A stretch of DNA of 64,000 nt, taken from assembly GCA_003116975.1 (NCBI GenBank), contig BGKB01000001.1, forward strand, positions 186,001-250,000. Reading direction: 5' to 3'. Shown here piece after piece: positions 19,195 through 28,404 of this stretch; the first letter of the stretch is position 1; the number at the start of each line of letters is the position of its first letter. The stretch is from Aurantiochytrium sp. KH105 (lineage: Eukaryota; Sar; Bigyra; Thraustochytrida; Thraustochytriidae). Under the pieces are notes generated by a model. The model was not told where the DNA came from. It worked only from the letters and a program-made list of their open reading frames with translations, and searched no databases. Position numbers and translations under genes: made by a program.

Positions 19195-19854
19195 TTATTT
19201 GTTCTTGTAGCGGTCCTTCTTTCGGCGCTTCCGAAGCTTGTGCTTGGTCATCTTCTTGCGGCGCTTCTTGAGGACGCTAGACATTTGAAAGTCGCCAACC
19301 CACTCTGGCGCAGCAGTCATCTCTGCCTCTGACGCAACAAGTGGCGCCTCGACGGCGCCGAGAAGCGGCTGCATCACGCGGAGCACGGCCGCGAGCTCGC
19401 TCGCCTCGAGGACAGCTCCCCGCTGGCCCGGTGCCGCCGCGAGGCCCTCGCGCGTCGCCGCCGTCCAGCGCGCAGCAGGGCGCTCGGCCTGCGCCAGAGA
19501 CGCCATGCCACGCGCCGCCATGGGCGCCGCCGCTATCCTTGAGGGGCCTGCGCAGACCGCCGCCNNNNNNNNNNNNNNNNNNNNNNNNNNNNNNNNNNNN
19601 NNNNNNNNNNNNNNNNNNNNNNNNNNNNNNNNNNNNNNNNNNNNNNNNNNNNNNNNNNNNNNNNNNNNNNNNNNNNNNNNNNNNNNNNNNNNNNNNNNNN
19701 NNNNNNNNNNNNCCCGCCGGTCTGTCCGTGCAGCGCGCGCGGCCGCGGCGGCGGCGGCATGCGCAGAGTGCGCAGCACCGGGCGCGGCGCGCGGCGCAGG
19801 CGGTCGCGTGCGCCCGAGGACGCAGCGCAGACAGGGCGGCGGGCGAAGATACAT
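19195..19854 (-). CDS. Mitochondrial small-subunit ribosomal protein mS38 (assembly gap inside)
   Basis: The C-terminus, from MSSVLKKRRKKM through KHKLRKRRKKDRYKNK, is the diagnostic Lys/Arg-rich motif of mS38 (AURKAIP1/COX24, DUF1713), which inserts into the mitoribosomal small subunit. Upstream is an Ala-rich variable region, then a run of 148 N (19565-19712). Beyond the gap the same frame reaches an ATG at 19854 followed by an Arg/Ala/Pro-rich stretch without acidic residues, as expected of a mitochondrial presequence. The start is therefore provisional, because the true gap length decides the frame. It is divergent from eIF3m, with 269 nt between start codons. Confidence 0.75.
   Translation of the reverse strand: MYLRPPPCLRCVLGRTRPPAPRAAPGAAHSAHAAAAAAARAARTDRRXXXXXXXXXXXXXXXXXXXXXXXXXXXXXXXXXXXXXXXXXXXXXXXXXXAAVCAGPSRIAAAPMAARGMASLAQAERPAARWTAATREGLAAAPGQRGAVLEASELAAVLRVMQPLLGAVEAPLVASEAEMTAAPEWVGDFQMSSVLKKRRKKMTKHKLRKRRKKDRYKNK
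19565..19712. other. Assembly gap (148 N)
   Basis: A run of unknown bases interrupts the N-terminal part of the mS38 gene. The flanks are extremely GC-rich with GCGGC repeats, a likely reason for the sequencing failure. Confidence 0.99.
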
Positions 19855-19931
19855 AGGGACAAGCAGGGGGCGGCTCGCGAGACGAGGCGCCCCAACCACC
19901 AAACATATCGGAGCAGATAAAGGGCGCAGAC

Positions 19932-19961
19932 GAGCAGAGCAGAGCAGAGCAGAGCAGAGCA
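19932..19961. repeat. (GCAGA)n pentanucleotide repeat
   Basis: About six five-base units lie between the divergent mS38 and eIF3m starts, complementary to the array at 6531-6560. Confidence 0.9.
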
Positions 19962-20123
19962 GGGGAGGGCAGAGCAGACTGCGGAGGGTGGCTGTTGTTC
20001 GCGGCGCGCGCACGCAGGCTCGCAGACAGACAAGCTCGCAGGCAGACCAGCCCGGCGAGAGAGAGAGCTAGCAGGGGCGGCGCTGTTGCTTGAAGGGGCT
20101 CGCGACCCGCGGCGGCCAGCAAG

Positions 20124-21560
20124 ATGGCGACCTCCAAGGCGTCCTCCGTGCACCTTGAGTCGGTGATGGTGGAGCTCGTCCCGCTCGAGCACATTGCGGC
20201 AGAGCTCGTGGAACACATCTCGGCGGACCTGCAAGAGGGCTCGCGCGAGGGCTTCTCCAGCAAGTGCGATACCTACATCAAGGATGGCGCCCTCAAGGAG
20301 CTGGTCATTACCTTTTTGGAAACGATCTCCACCGTGGGCGCCCAGGCCAAGGTGGCCGACCAGCGCTCGCGCTTCGTCATTCTCTTTTCGCTGGCGCGGC
20401 ACCTTCCCGTCGATGTCCTGGCCGAGGTCTCGCCCGTTATTGTGAACGCTGTGATGCAGCTGCCGCAAAAGCCAGAGGACATGGCCGCCGACCAGCACAT
20501 GCGCATGACGGTGCTGCGCGACCTGTACACGGTAATTGACCCGCAGTCACCCTCTCGCTATGGCATGCTCACGAGCATGATCAAGTACGCAGAGACCACT
20601 GAGCAGTTTCAAATTCTTGATGGCTCCTCTGCTGGCGATGTTGCCGAGCTCTGCAAGGTCTGGAACAGCGGCGTCGCCGGCGCCACCGTGACGCCCGTCA
20701 TGCAGCGCGATCTGCTCCGGTCCTTTTGCGACCTCATTGTCACCAAGCGCACCAAGCAGCCCCCCGCCGACGAGGACAGCATGCGCACCGCGGAGCTCAA
20801 GGAGCTGCGCTTTCTCTTCAAACTGCTCGAGCAACTCGAGGACGCCTCGGTCCCCTCTGACGAGCGCGCCAAGTCGGCCAAGTACGCCGCGCGCGCCGCC
20901 GAGATCTCGATCAAGTACCCGCTGCCGCACGACGTTGCGCAGGCAAACACCCTCGACGATATTGCCCCCGAGACCCTGAGCCGCGCGGCCACGGCCCTTC
21001 TCGCCGTGAGCGAGACGGAGCGCCTTGACTCGGCGAGCGTCATCGCCACCACCTCGCTCACGGCTCTCTTTGGCTCGGTCAAGGATCTCGAGGGCAGCCC
21101 GGAGTACGCCACTCTGTACAAGCTCTTGCACGTCTTTGCGGCCGAAGACCTCGAGGCCTTTGCGCAGTTCAAGTCTTCCAACCCGGGGTATATTGAGGGC
21201 CTCGGGCTCAGCGAGGACACCTGCCTGCACAACATGCACCTGCTCACCCTGGCTTCGCTCGCTGCCAAGAACGAGTCTGTCACGTATGACCAGATTGCCA
21301 CCGATTTGAAAATCTCAAGGGATGATGTCGAGGAGTGGGTCATCGACGCCATCACGAGCAAGCTCATTGACGCCAAGATGGACCAGCTGAACCAGTCCAT
21401 CGTCATTAACCGTGGCTCGCAGCGTCTTCTCAGCGATGACCAGTGGGTCGATGCTCAGCAGAAGCTCCACCAGTGGACCTCTGATGTGCGGGAGCTTCTC
21501 AACACCGTGCGCAGCGTGCGGCAAGAGCAGGAGATGCTCGCGCAGCAGCCTCCTCAGTAG
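20124..21560 (+). CDS. EIF3M: Eukaryotic translation initiation factor 3 subunit M
   Basis: The product is 478 residues, longer than animal eIF3m (about 374). The N-terminal half is helical repeats. The C-terminal part, about residues 230-430, is a PCI domain ending in the winged helix (ESVTYDQIATDLKISRDDVEEWVIDAI), followed by the typical strand-forming LNQSIVINRGSQR and a coiled-coil tail. eIF3m is one of the PCI subunits of the octameric eIF3 core that binds the 40S ribosome. The start context is CAAGATGGCG. The best alternative would be COP9 subunit 7, which shares the PCI layout, but the overall length and N-terminal repeats favour eIF3m. Confidence 0.85.
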   Translation: MATSKASSVHLESVMVELVPLEHIAAELVEHISADLQEGSREGFSSKCDTYIKDGALKELVITFLETISTVGAQAKVADQRSRFVILFSLARHLPVDVLAEVSPVIVNAVMQLPQKPEDMAADQHMRMTVLRDLYTVIDPQSPSRYGMLTSMIKYAETTEQFQILDGSSAGDVAELCKVWNSGVAGATVTPVMQRDLLRSFCDLIVTKRTKQPPADEDSMRTAELKELRFLFKLLEQLEDASVPSDERAKSAKYAARAAEISIKYPLPHDVAQANTLDDIAPETLSRAATALLAVSETERLDSASVIATTSLTALFGSVKDLEGSPEYATLYKLLHVFAAEDLEAFAQFKSSNPGYIEGLGLSEDTCLHNMHLLTLASLAAKNESVTYDQIATDLKISRDDVEEWVIDAITSKLIDAKMDQLNQSIVINRGSQRLLSDDQWVDAQQKLHQWTSDVRELLNTVRSVRQEQEMLAQQPPQ

Positions 21561-22198
21561 TTTCCTCTCTGCGTGTGTAACTTGCTCATCCATTCCTTGC
21601 CTCTACCTTTTTTCTTCTTTCTTTCTTTCTTCCTTTCTTTTCTTTTTCCTTTTTCCTTTTCTTTTCGAAGATCTATTGCGTACTGCCGTCCGCAAGCCTT
21701 GCTGCAATTTGCGGCTTTTGTTGGACTCGACAGCGAGCGAGCAGCAATTTATTCACCAAAGAAATGGGAATTGAGCGACTTTTGATGCTGCAGACGTGGA
21801 GTGTCTTGTTTGATCGCTATTTTTATTATTATCCAGCAGTTGCAAATGAGCGACATGAACGAGTTGAGTTCGCGCGTTCGCAAACAGCCATGACCTTTAC
21901 TTTGCTTATCCTCAATACGAATGTGCGCTGGACAGGTCAGCCATGGTTGACTCACCAATTTTCTTCAAGAACAAGAACAAGAACAATAAGAAGAAGAAGA
22001 AGAAGGAGAAGAAGAAGGAGAAGAAATCAAAACGATTGTTGATTGGAAAGAACAGAATATGTCTCAAAAAGAAGAACGAGAGATCAAGCAATGGGTCTTT
22101 TGGGAATGGCCAAACTGCAAGCAACGAAAATGCTTTCTGTGCAGATGCAGTGATCAAAGGGTGCCGCGACCTTCCCCAAGAAAAAGAAGGAAAGAAAA
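21561..22198. other. Convergent spacer with pyrimidine and GAA tracts
   Basis: This 640 nt spacer lies between two converging stops. A long pyrimidine tract of TTTC/CTTT type occupies 21606-21666, and a purine tract rich in GAA and AAG occupies 21965-22030. There is no convincing gene. Confidence 0.5.
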
Positions 22199-22678
22199 TC
22201 ACGCATCAATCCAGTCATCATTGTCGTCGTCGACCTCGTCCTGATCGCTTTCCACTTGCGCATCGTCTCCAAGCACGCCCGTGCGCACGTCGTTGGTCGT
22301 GGTGGCACTCACATCGAAGCAACCCTCGCAAATCTCACGAATCGCCGTTCGACCCGTGAGGTAGTCCATTTGCGTTGCCGTCGGCGCGGAACGTGGGTTC
22401 CAGTTGATGAAGAAGAGCTTGTCAGACTTGCGTCCATCCGAGGTCGTGTACTCGTACTCGTACACCACGTAGCGGCAGTCGTGCTCGGGGAGAGCAGCCA
22501 CGAGGTCGTCGACGCCCTTGCTACGGTCTGCCTCAACGTGCTTCACTCTGTGCACGCGGCCCTCGCCATCCTCGTCGACGCCGAACATCACCCACCGGTA
22601 CTTGCGGCCTAGCTTGAACTTCTTGTACTCGGCCAAGACGTCCTCGTCGACGCGGTACAGCGCCTTCTCCTCCGTCAT
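22199..22678 (-). CDS. ADF/cofilin-family actin-binding protein
   Basis: The product is 159 residues. It carries a full ADF-homology domain: an opening helix, FGVDEDGEG, the LPEHDCRYVVYEYEY strand, KLFFINWNPRSAP (the G/F-actin binding region preceding the long helix) and a closing AREICEG-like helix. An acidic tail of about 20 residues (VESDQDEVDDDNDDW) is additional to standard cofilins. Such proteins sever and depolymerise actin filaments. The N-terminal Met-Ser regulatory phosphosite of animal cofilin is not present; the start is MTEEKAL. The ATG at 22678 gives a complete domain, so a 5' intron is not required. Confidence 0.9.
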   Translation of the reverse strand: MTEEKALYRVDEDVLAEYKKFKLGRKYRWVMFGVDEDGEGRVHRVKHVEADRSKGVDDLVAALPEHDCRYVVYEYEYTTSDGRKSDKLFFINWNPRSAPTATQMDYLTGRTAIREICEGCFDVSATTTNDVRTGVLGDDAQVESDQDEVDDDNDDWIDA

Positions 22679-23358
22679 CGTCTCGACGCTGGACTTGTAT
22701 CCAAGGTCCGCCTTCTCTCTTCAAGCCTCGTCCCTGCGTGCGTGCGTGCGTGCGTGCGAGCGAGCGAGCGAGTAAACGAGCGCGCGGGCGAGGGTGCGCG
22801 CGTGCGAGCGTGTGCGCGTGCGGAGCTTGCTTGCCGCTTTGCGTACGAGTGCCTCGACTGGGACCGACTGCGTTCTGATTTGACAAGAAAACCGGTATCA
22901 TTTGATATAAGACAGTTTCACAAGCAGGAAGACCCAGGTCGATCGAATAGTCATGTCAGGTAGGGTAGAAGTCTGCTCGCTGTTGAACTGCAAGTTCATC
23001 GCCCGAAGCTGCCGCAGGCACTTCTCAAATCCCCGCCATCACCTTGTCCTAAAGATGTAGAACGAGACTTTATCGATTTCACATGGCATCGAGCTTCTTT
23101 TTCCTTTATCTTGGTCGGCATTGATCTCACCTTCCTTGATCTCGGTTCTAGCTCAGGCCCAAAGTCAAGCAACGTAGACTTCTCTTTATCGTCATCGTTG
23201 GGCTGGCTGGATCGGCCACAGTTTCTTTCAAGACTATCGTGCGTGCGAAAGAGCAACTGTTGCAAAAGAGGTCGCAAAAAAGGCAAAACAAGCAAGGAAA
23301 ACAAGGAGATAAAAACACCACGAAAGACAGAAGGGCAACGAAAGTTGAGAGCGAAACC
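22679..23358. other. Divergent spacer between cofilin and SLBP
   Basis: A (GCGT)n tract passing into (GCGA)n lies at 22735-22772, directly upstream of the cofilin start. The rest is mixed-composition sequence with no gene I can support. Confidence 0.5.
22735..22772. repeat. (GCGT)n/(GCGA)n tetranucleotide repeat
   Basis: About nine four-base units lie 57-94 nt upstream of the cofilin ATG. Confidence 0.95.
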
Positions 23359-24282
23359 ATGAAACGCGCGCGAGAGGAGCACGAGCGAGGTCCTGCGCAT
23401 CGCTCAGAGCCATGGAAACGCCCGCGGGGACACAAGGGACGCGTGGGTGGTAGCCACGAGCGGAGCAAGGTTGCGATAGACGAGAGACGCAGAAACCAAG
23501 GCCCGCGGCGCCACCAGCGAGATGCTGTGCAAGAACCGCCGGCGCCTCCACCACCGCCGCAAGGATCCCAGGCAGACGCGTCGAAGGGGCAATTGGGACA
23601 GGAAGCCCCGAACGGGCCCCAAAAGGCCTTCGAGTACCAAGGTAAGTTGTGGCTCATGTAGCGAGCGGCGACTGGGAGCTGAGCAAATCTAACGACCAAG
23701 ACCACCTTGTTGATCAACACGAATGCCTTCGTGTTGGCGTGCGCACATCGACTCCATCCGACGATTCTTCTTCACACGCACGTAGTCAAGACCAAATCTG
23801 ATGCCAAGGTGGAACGCGAGACATGCCCCCGAAGATTAGAGCAGCGGCAAAAGCAAGTTGATCTTGGCAAGAACACGCTTGGGTACCAGCAATATCTAGA
23901 GCAAGTGCCGCGCAAAGCACGCAAATCGAGCAGGGAGCATCCCAGGACGCCCGACATTGAGCAAAAGGTAAGCAAGCGCGCGTTCGATGGTCAAATCAGG
24001 GCTTGGCGAAGGGGATTGCACAAGTGGGATCCCGAGATCCAGCCTGACCAGCAGGTCATCCATGAGCCGCTCGAGCCCGCCGCACCTCCGCCAGCCTCTA
24101 CTTCTACTTCTCCTTCTCCTCTTCCTACTCATCTCTCTGTGGCCCCGCGTTCGAGCACAGGAAATAGCCTCAGCGAGCCACAGCCAAATGCTGCAGCACC
24201 TCCAGCTCCTAGTACTGCTCCAGCTGCTGCAGACCCTGAAAAGTCCATCTTCGAGGAGCTCGAGGACGACGAGCTCCTCTAA
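23359..24282 (+). CDS. SLBP: Histone RNA hairpin-binding protein (SLBP), two exons
   Basis: The coding sequence joins 23359-23641 and 23786-24282 (259 residues). The donor GTAAGT at 23642 and the acceptor TAG ending at 23785 fit in phase, adding one Val codon. Exon 1 is a basic, Pro-rich leader. Exon 2 opens with the SLBP RNA-binding domain, about residues 103-175: the RRQKQ-like block LEQRQKQVDLGKNT, a Tyr-rich helix, the RTPD segment at the TPNK position, and QIRAWRRGLHKWDP. This domain binds the 3' stem-loop of replication-dependent histone mRNAs. The C-terminus is Ser/Pro/Ala-rich and ends in an acidic motif. Its presence implies non-polyadenylated histone mRNAs in this organism. Confidence 0.9.
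23642..23785 (+). other. Spliceosomal intron of SLBP (144 nt)
   Basis: The donor is GTAAGT and the acceptor CACGTAG, phase 1. Removing it restores the SLBP domain reading frame. Unspliced reading stops after six further codons. Confidence 0.85.
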
Positions 24283-24320
24283 CTTATAGTAATCGTGCCA
24301 AACTCCATCAGGCTAACCTC

Positions 24321-24506
24321 GCGCACGCACGCACGCACGCAGGCACGCACGCACGCAGGCACGCACGTAGCGCTTACGCCGCGTCTGCGGCAGCGCGTGC
24401 GCACACGCGGCTCGTGGGGTGTGTATACGTTCGTCCTTTCTTCCTTTGTTTGTTTGTTTGCTTTGTTTGCTTGCTTCGGTTTGCTTGCTTGCTTGCTTTG
24501 CTTGCG
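24321..24506. repeat. Two tetranucleotide arrays, (GCAC)n and (TTTG)n/(GCTT)n
   Basis: A GCAC array lies at 24321-24367, and a TTTG array passing into TTGC at 24441-24506. Both fill the short spacer upstream of the membrane-protein start at 24561. Confidence 0.9.
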
Positions 24507-24560
24507 TCGACATCAATCACTCAATCAGGCGTGTCGCTCGCACGCTGCGCGGAGAAGACG

Positions 24561-24628
24561 ATGGAGACAGCGGGACGCGCAGGCGCCGCGGCGGACAAGA
24601 CGCAGCTCGAGGGGACGATGCCGTCTTC

Positions 24629-24662
<34 letters not shown>

Positions 24663-25658
24663 ATTTTGGGCGGCGACGGAAATACAGACGGGGCAGGGTC
24701 GGGCTACTCGGCGCAAATGCTCGTGGGGTCTTTTGCCATGTTCGCGTGCTTTTTTGCAGTGCTGCTCTCGGTCCTCATCCCGAACAGCAGGATGTTTATG
24801 AAACGGCACGCACGAAGGCACCGCATCGCTGCACTCATGTATTTGGTGTGGCTCCTTTTCGGGTTCACAGACCTGTATCTGGACGTGGGAATCAACCAAT
24901 TTGTTTTCCATGTCGTACTCGGCTGTCTTGGTGTGGCGGTGACCTTGTCAGCCGCCTTTGACTTTCGCTTTCACGAGAGAGTCCGTAATAGGGCTTCTGG
25001 AACCCTTGAAAAGGAAACGACCGTGACATTTTCCGAGATGATCGAACACTCGTTCTACCAAGCGCTCAATCTTGTGCAGATCTCATACCTTCATCTTGTA
25101 TCGTTGTCGCCGCGGCCGGCCTGGCAAAATATGGGTCTCCTCATGTGCGCTACAGCGCCATGGCTATTGCGAAGCCATTTTCCTGTCAACAGCTTTTCCA
25201 AAAACTATGCTTCTGTCCCACTTTCCAGCTACAGTCCAGAGCTCATTTTGTATCGCATCAAAAAGTGGCAATACGTTTTTTACAAGCATGCGCTGCTGCA
25301 TGGTGTCAACATCTCGGCAGCCCTACGAGCTGGCTCGAGTGGGCTTTCTCTCGTGGATGAGCCTTTGTTCAGGCTCTACTGGCTTTCGCTCAACTGCAGC
25401 TACGTCATGGAGTTTTTCTTGCAAACGCTCGTCAAGAAGCGCTACATGTCGCAGAGCGTCTTACTCACCCTGCAGCGCCTCCTCATGGCTGTCTCAAGCG
25501 TTAGTGCGCTCTTTGTCCTGCTCTATGTGCGTCTCGACGTCTGTCTCATCTCGTTCGGGCTCAACATGGTGAACCGCGGCCATGACTTTGTCAACACTGC
25601 TATTGTTCTCGTCCTAGCGCTTGCGCTCGATCCTGTCTGGTCTGCTATATTCCCCTAG
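24561..25658 (+). CDS. Multi-pass membrane protein, unknown function
   Basis: The product is 365 residues from the ATG at 24561. The N-terminus carries a run of ten Ala encoded by GCA repeats, then about eight hydrophobic helices starting near 55. Between helices four and five is a short loop with RSHFPVNSFS, then a charged motif RIKKWQYVFYKH leading to another helix. These blocks look conserved in character but I cannot place the family. There is no signal peptide. The open frame upstream of the ATG is made of repeat sequence and lacks an ATG. Confidence 0.7.
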
Positions 25659-26156
25659 TGTAGCAGAGCTTACCATTCTGATAAAGCCCTGGCTGATGTG
25701 TGTTGTTGTCCTACCAACGCGGAGGTCCGCATCATGTCTCTCGAGACTTCTTTTTTCTTCCTTCTTCCTTTCTTTCTTTCGCTCGCTCGCTTGCATCATC
25801 GTCAATCCATCGATCCCCACATTGATTGCTTGTCTTCTTCCCTCTTTTCCTGCTCCCTTGCCAAGCCGCGATAATGAAAAACGAAAAAGCGAAGAAGCAA
25901 AGCTAAAAACGAGCATGGCCGTTTGGCCACATTGTGCCGCCACAGCGGCTTTGCAGTAGCGGTCGCTCGGTTGTTCTGACAGACCACTGTAGCGAGATCG
26001 ACGCGAGAGCCCTCGCCGAAAGGGAGAGGGGCCGCGCGTGGAAGGCACACGAGGCCAGGACGAGCGCGAGGGAGGGCACGGCAAGGCGAGGCAAGACAAG
26101 ACAAGGCAAGGCAAGGCAAGGCAACTCAGACTAAGCTCGACAAAGCGGTTTCCAGC
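25659..26156. other. Spacer with pyrimidine tract and GGCAA repeats
   Basis: This 500 nt spacer lies between two plus-strand genes. It has a TTCC/TTTC tract at 25747-25780 and (GGCAA)-type pentanucleotides at 26086-26123 just before the CFAP20DC start. Confidence 0.5.
26086..26123. repeat. (GGCAA)n pentanucleotide repeat
   Basis: Imperfect five-base units (GGCAA, GACAA, GGCGA) lie 34-71 nt upstream of the ATG at 26157. Confidence 0.85.
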
Positions 26157-28292
26157 ATGAGCACCGCAGCAGGAACACGGTTTCAGGGCGGGCCCTCGTG
26201 CGAGATCTTCTCGCCGCAAGGCACCGACCCGCTACGAAAACAGTGCGTAGGCGTGCACGGCAGGGTCGGTCTCGAGTTTGACAAGAGTATCAAGAGCTAC
26301 GCTCTGGTCTGCAACGGCGGAACCACCTGCAAGGTAGACTTCCCCGGCGCCAAAGCCAAGCGCAAGAACCTGGCGCTCACGCAACGTTATCTCGCCATTC
26401 AGCTTTCGCTTCCTGCTGCGGCAGATCCCTTTGGCCTCGAGCTTACTGTTGCCGATGCTCAGCGGACACGTCGGAGACTCGTCATCTCCTCCGCTTTTCG
26501 CAATATCGTAGCACACCCACTCCACGTGCAGCTGCCTCTTGGCGCTGCGTACGAACCACATTTCGGAGATCGAGACATCGATGCTGAGCGCGCAGATGAC
26601 GACACCGTTGTCCCGCGAGGCATCTGGCTGACACTCTGTCTGGACATGCAAGAGCTGGTGGCTTCGAATTTTTCGGGCATTAATTTCCGCGCTCTCGAGG
26701 CGCTCTCCATCTCGGGCACGTCCAAGGTGCGCCGTGTCTTCACGCTGAAAGATCCGCCACCGGCAATGAACATGCCTGTCAAACCCGGGCAGAAACTAGC
26801 CCCAATTCCTCGCCAGCTCCAATTTTTGGGCACCATGGAGACAAGCCCGCCCACCATTTTCTTCACAATGGCCGCGGTTCATGCCTGGGAGGAAATTCAC
26901 GGAGCAGAACACCGTCACTCCCCGCGTAGCCAGTCCCAAAAGCTTGCGCGAACCAGGAGACCTGGTGATAGACCTCCCGTATCCGCGCGGAGTACATCCA
27001 CACTCGGTGCGGGTAGCACAACCAGCGCAACGCCACGCACAAGGCGACTTCTTCAGACGCGGCGAGCACCAGTGGCCACTCCACCTGAAACTCACGACGA
27101 GGAAGGCACTCCTGCAAGCCATGGAATAGACGCTGCCGCCAACAACGACGAGGGAGAAGACGACGGCTCTACGACTCTCGCTGGCAAGCTCTCATCTGGC
27201 GAAACCAGGGGGAAAACCGAAAGAATGCTTCCTGCACTTGCACGGGCAAAACAAGGTGTTGCGCAGCCCACTCGCCCAAAGTTCACTTTGGACCTACCAA
27301 TTCGCGAAGAACGCCCTTCGTCTCGACAGGACAAGTCAGCACGCTCGTCGCGAGCCAGGCTTTCTGCGAGAGAACGCCGCGAAACAGCTACTGCAGTGCC
27401 ATCCACAAACCAGGAACAAGAAGAAGAGGCAGACATTGCACTCAACGAGTACGCCGCAAACTCGCCATCTTCCCCGGTAGCCGCAATCTCGCGCGCCCAG
27501 GTCACGCAAGGCGACGCTGCGATCGACTCGGACGGCGACGGGGAATTTGGCGAGGAAGATCGACCTCGAGGACAATCCGTTGAGACTGATGCCACGAGTT
27601 TGGATAATGATGATCTGGCCGACGACGATGGGTATCAAACACGCACTGACGATGACGAGGAGAATAACCTGAGTCGATATCCCCGCGCGCCAACAGATGC
27701 GTACGCGGACTCGAGTCACGGGGGTGATGCTCTGAGCGACAATGACGAGATCTTCCTCGATGGCGGGAATGATGAAATCGGTGTCGATGATCCAGATGCC
27801 AGCAGGGAGGAGGACGACGACCTCGAGCTGTCGGCCGCGCTCGAACCCACTTCTACTGCGAGGGAGAACCGCCTTAGGGATAGGCTTGTACAAGAGCGCG
27901 AGGAGCTCGCGCAAATGGAAGTACGCATTGCAGCGGAGGAGGACAGGCTTTTGGACGCGCGAAGGCGTGAGCGCGAGGCAGATGATGATTCTGTTGCGGA
28001 CCTAAGCGAGCACGAACGGATTGCTGGTGAGGAGAGCACCGAGGAGCGCGATGATCTTGCCGCATTGAGCGAGCAGGTTTTGCAAACGACCATTTCGGAT
28101 GCTCTTCAGAACCTCGCTTCCTCGTCCGAGGACAGTACGAACGGTCAACGAACAGCAAGCATTGATTGTGCATCAAAGAACAATGCCGGAAACGAGAAGG
28201 AAGAGGAAGAGGGCGACTTGGACCTGGTGTTTGATCCAATTCTCGAATGCTACTTTTGCCCCAAGACCAACAAGTACTATAAGATGAAATGA
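26157..28292 (+). CDS. CFAP20 domain-containing protein, CFAP20DC type
   Basis: The product is 711 residues. The N-terminal region, about 1-240, is a CFAP20 (DUF667) domain, seen in FQGGPSCEIFSPQGTDP, the KSIKSYALVC strand and the later SGTSKVRRVFTLKDPPP. A long acidic, Ser/Arg-rich and Gln-containing middle is disordered. Near 575-610 is an Arg/Glu coiled coil. The last 25 residues hold FDPILECYFCPKTNKYYKMK, a motif found at the C-terminus of animal CFAP20DC. CFAP20 itself is an axonemal inner-junction protein, so a ciliary role is likely by family. No intron is needed. Confidence 0.82.
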   Translation: MSTAAGTRFQGGPSCEIFSPQGTDPLRKQCVGVHGRVGLEFDKSIKSYALVCNGGTTCKVDFPGAKAKRKNLALTQRYLAIQLSLPAAADPFGLELTVADAQRTRRRLVISSAFRNIVAHPLHVQLPLGAAYEPHFGDRDIDAERADDDTVVPRGIWLTLCLDMQELVASNFSGINFRALEALSISGTSKVRRVFTLKDPPPAMNMPVKPGQKLAPIPRQLQFLGTMETSPPTIFFTMAAVHAWEEIHGAEHRHSPRSQSQKLARTRRPGDRPPVSARSTSTLGAGSTTSATPRTRRLLQTRRAPVATPPETHDEEGTPASHGIDAAANNDEGEDDGSTTLAGKLSSGETRGKTERMLPALARAKQGVAQPTRPKFTLDLPIREERPSSRQDKSARSSRARLSARERRETATAVPSTNQEQEEEADIALNEYAANSPSSPVAAISRAQVTQGDAAIDSDGDGEFGEEDRPRGQSVETDATSLDNDDLADDDGYQTRTDDDEENNLSRYPRAPTDAYADSSHGGDALSDNDEIFLDGGNDEIGVDDPDASREEDDDLELSAALEPTSTARENRLRDRLVQEREELAQMEVRIAAEEDRLLDARRREREADDDSVADLSEHERIAGEESTEERDDLAALSEQVLQTTISDALQNLASSSEDSTNGQRTASIDCASKNNAGNEKEEEEGDLDLVFDPILECYFCPKTNKYYKMK

Positions 28293-28404
28293 CGCGGTTC
28301 GAAAGCAAGAAAAGATGATCATCATACCTCGAGAAGGATATATAAATTGAGGGGTTGGGCTTTAGATTGAGAAAGAAATGTATGTGTTTTGAGCGTTTCG
28401 TAGA

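Noticed and set aside
21561-22198. Possible gene in GAA-rich convergent spacer
   Set aside because: The translation is poly-Lys/Glu from a purine tract.
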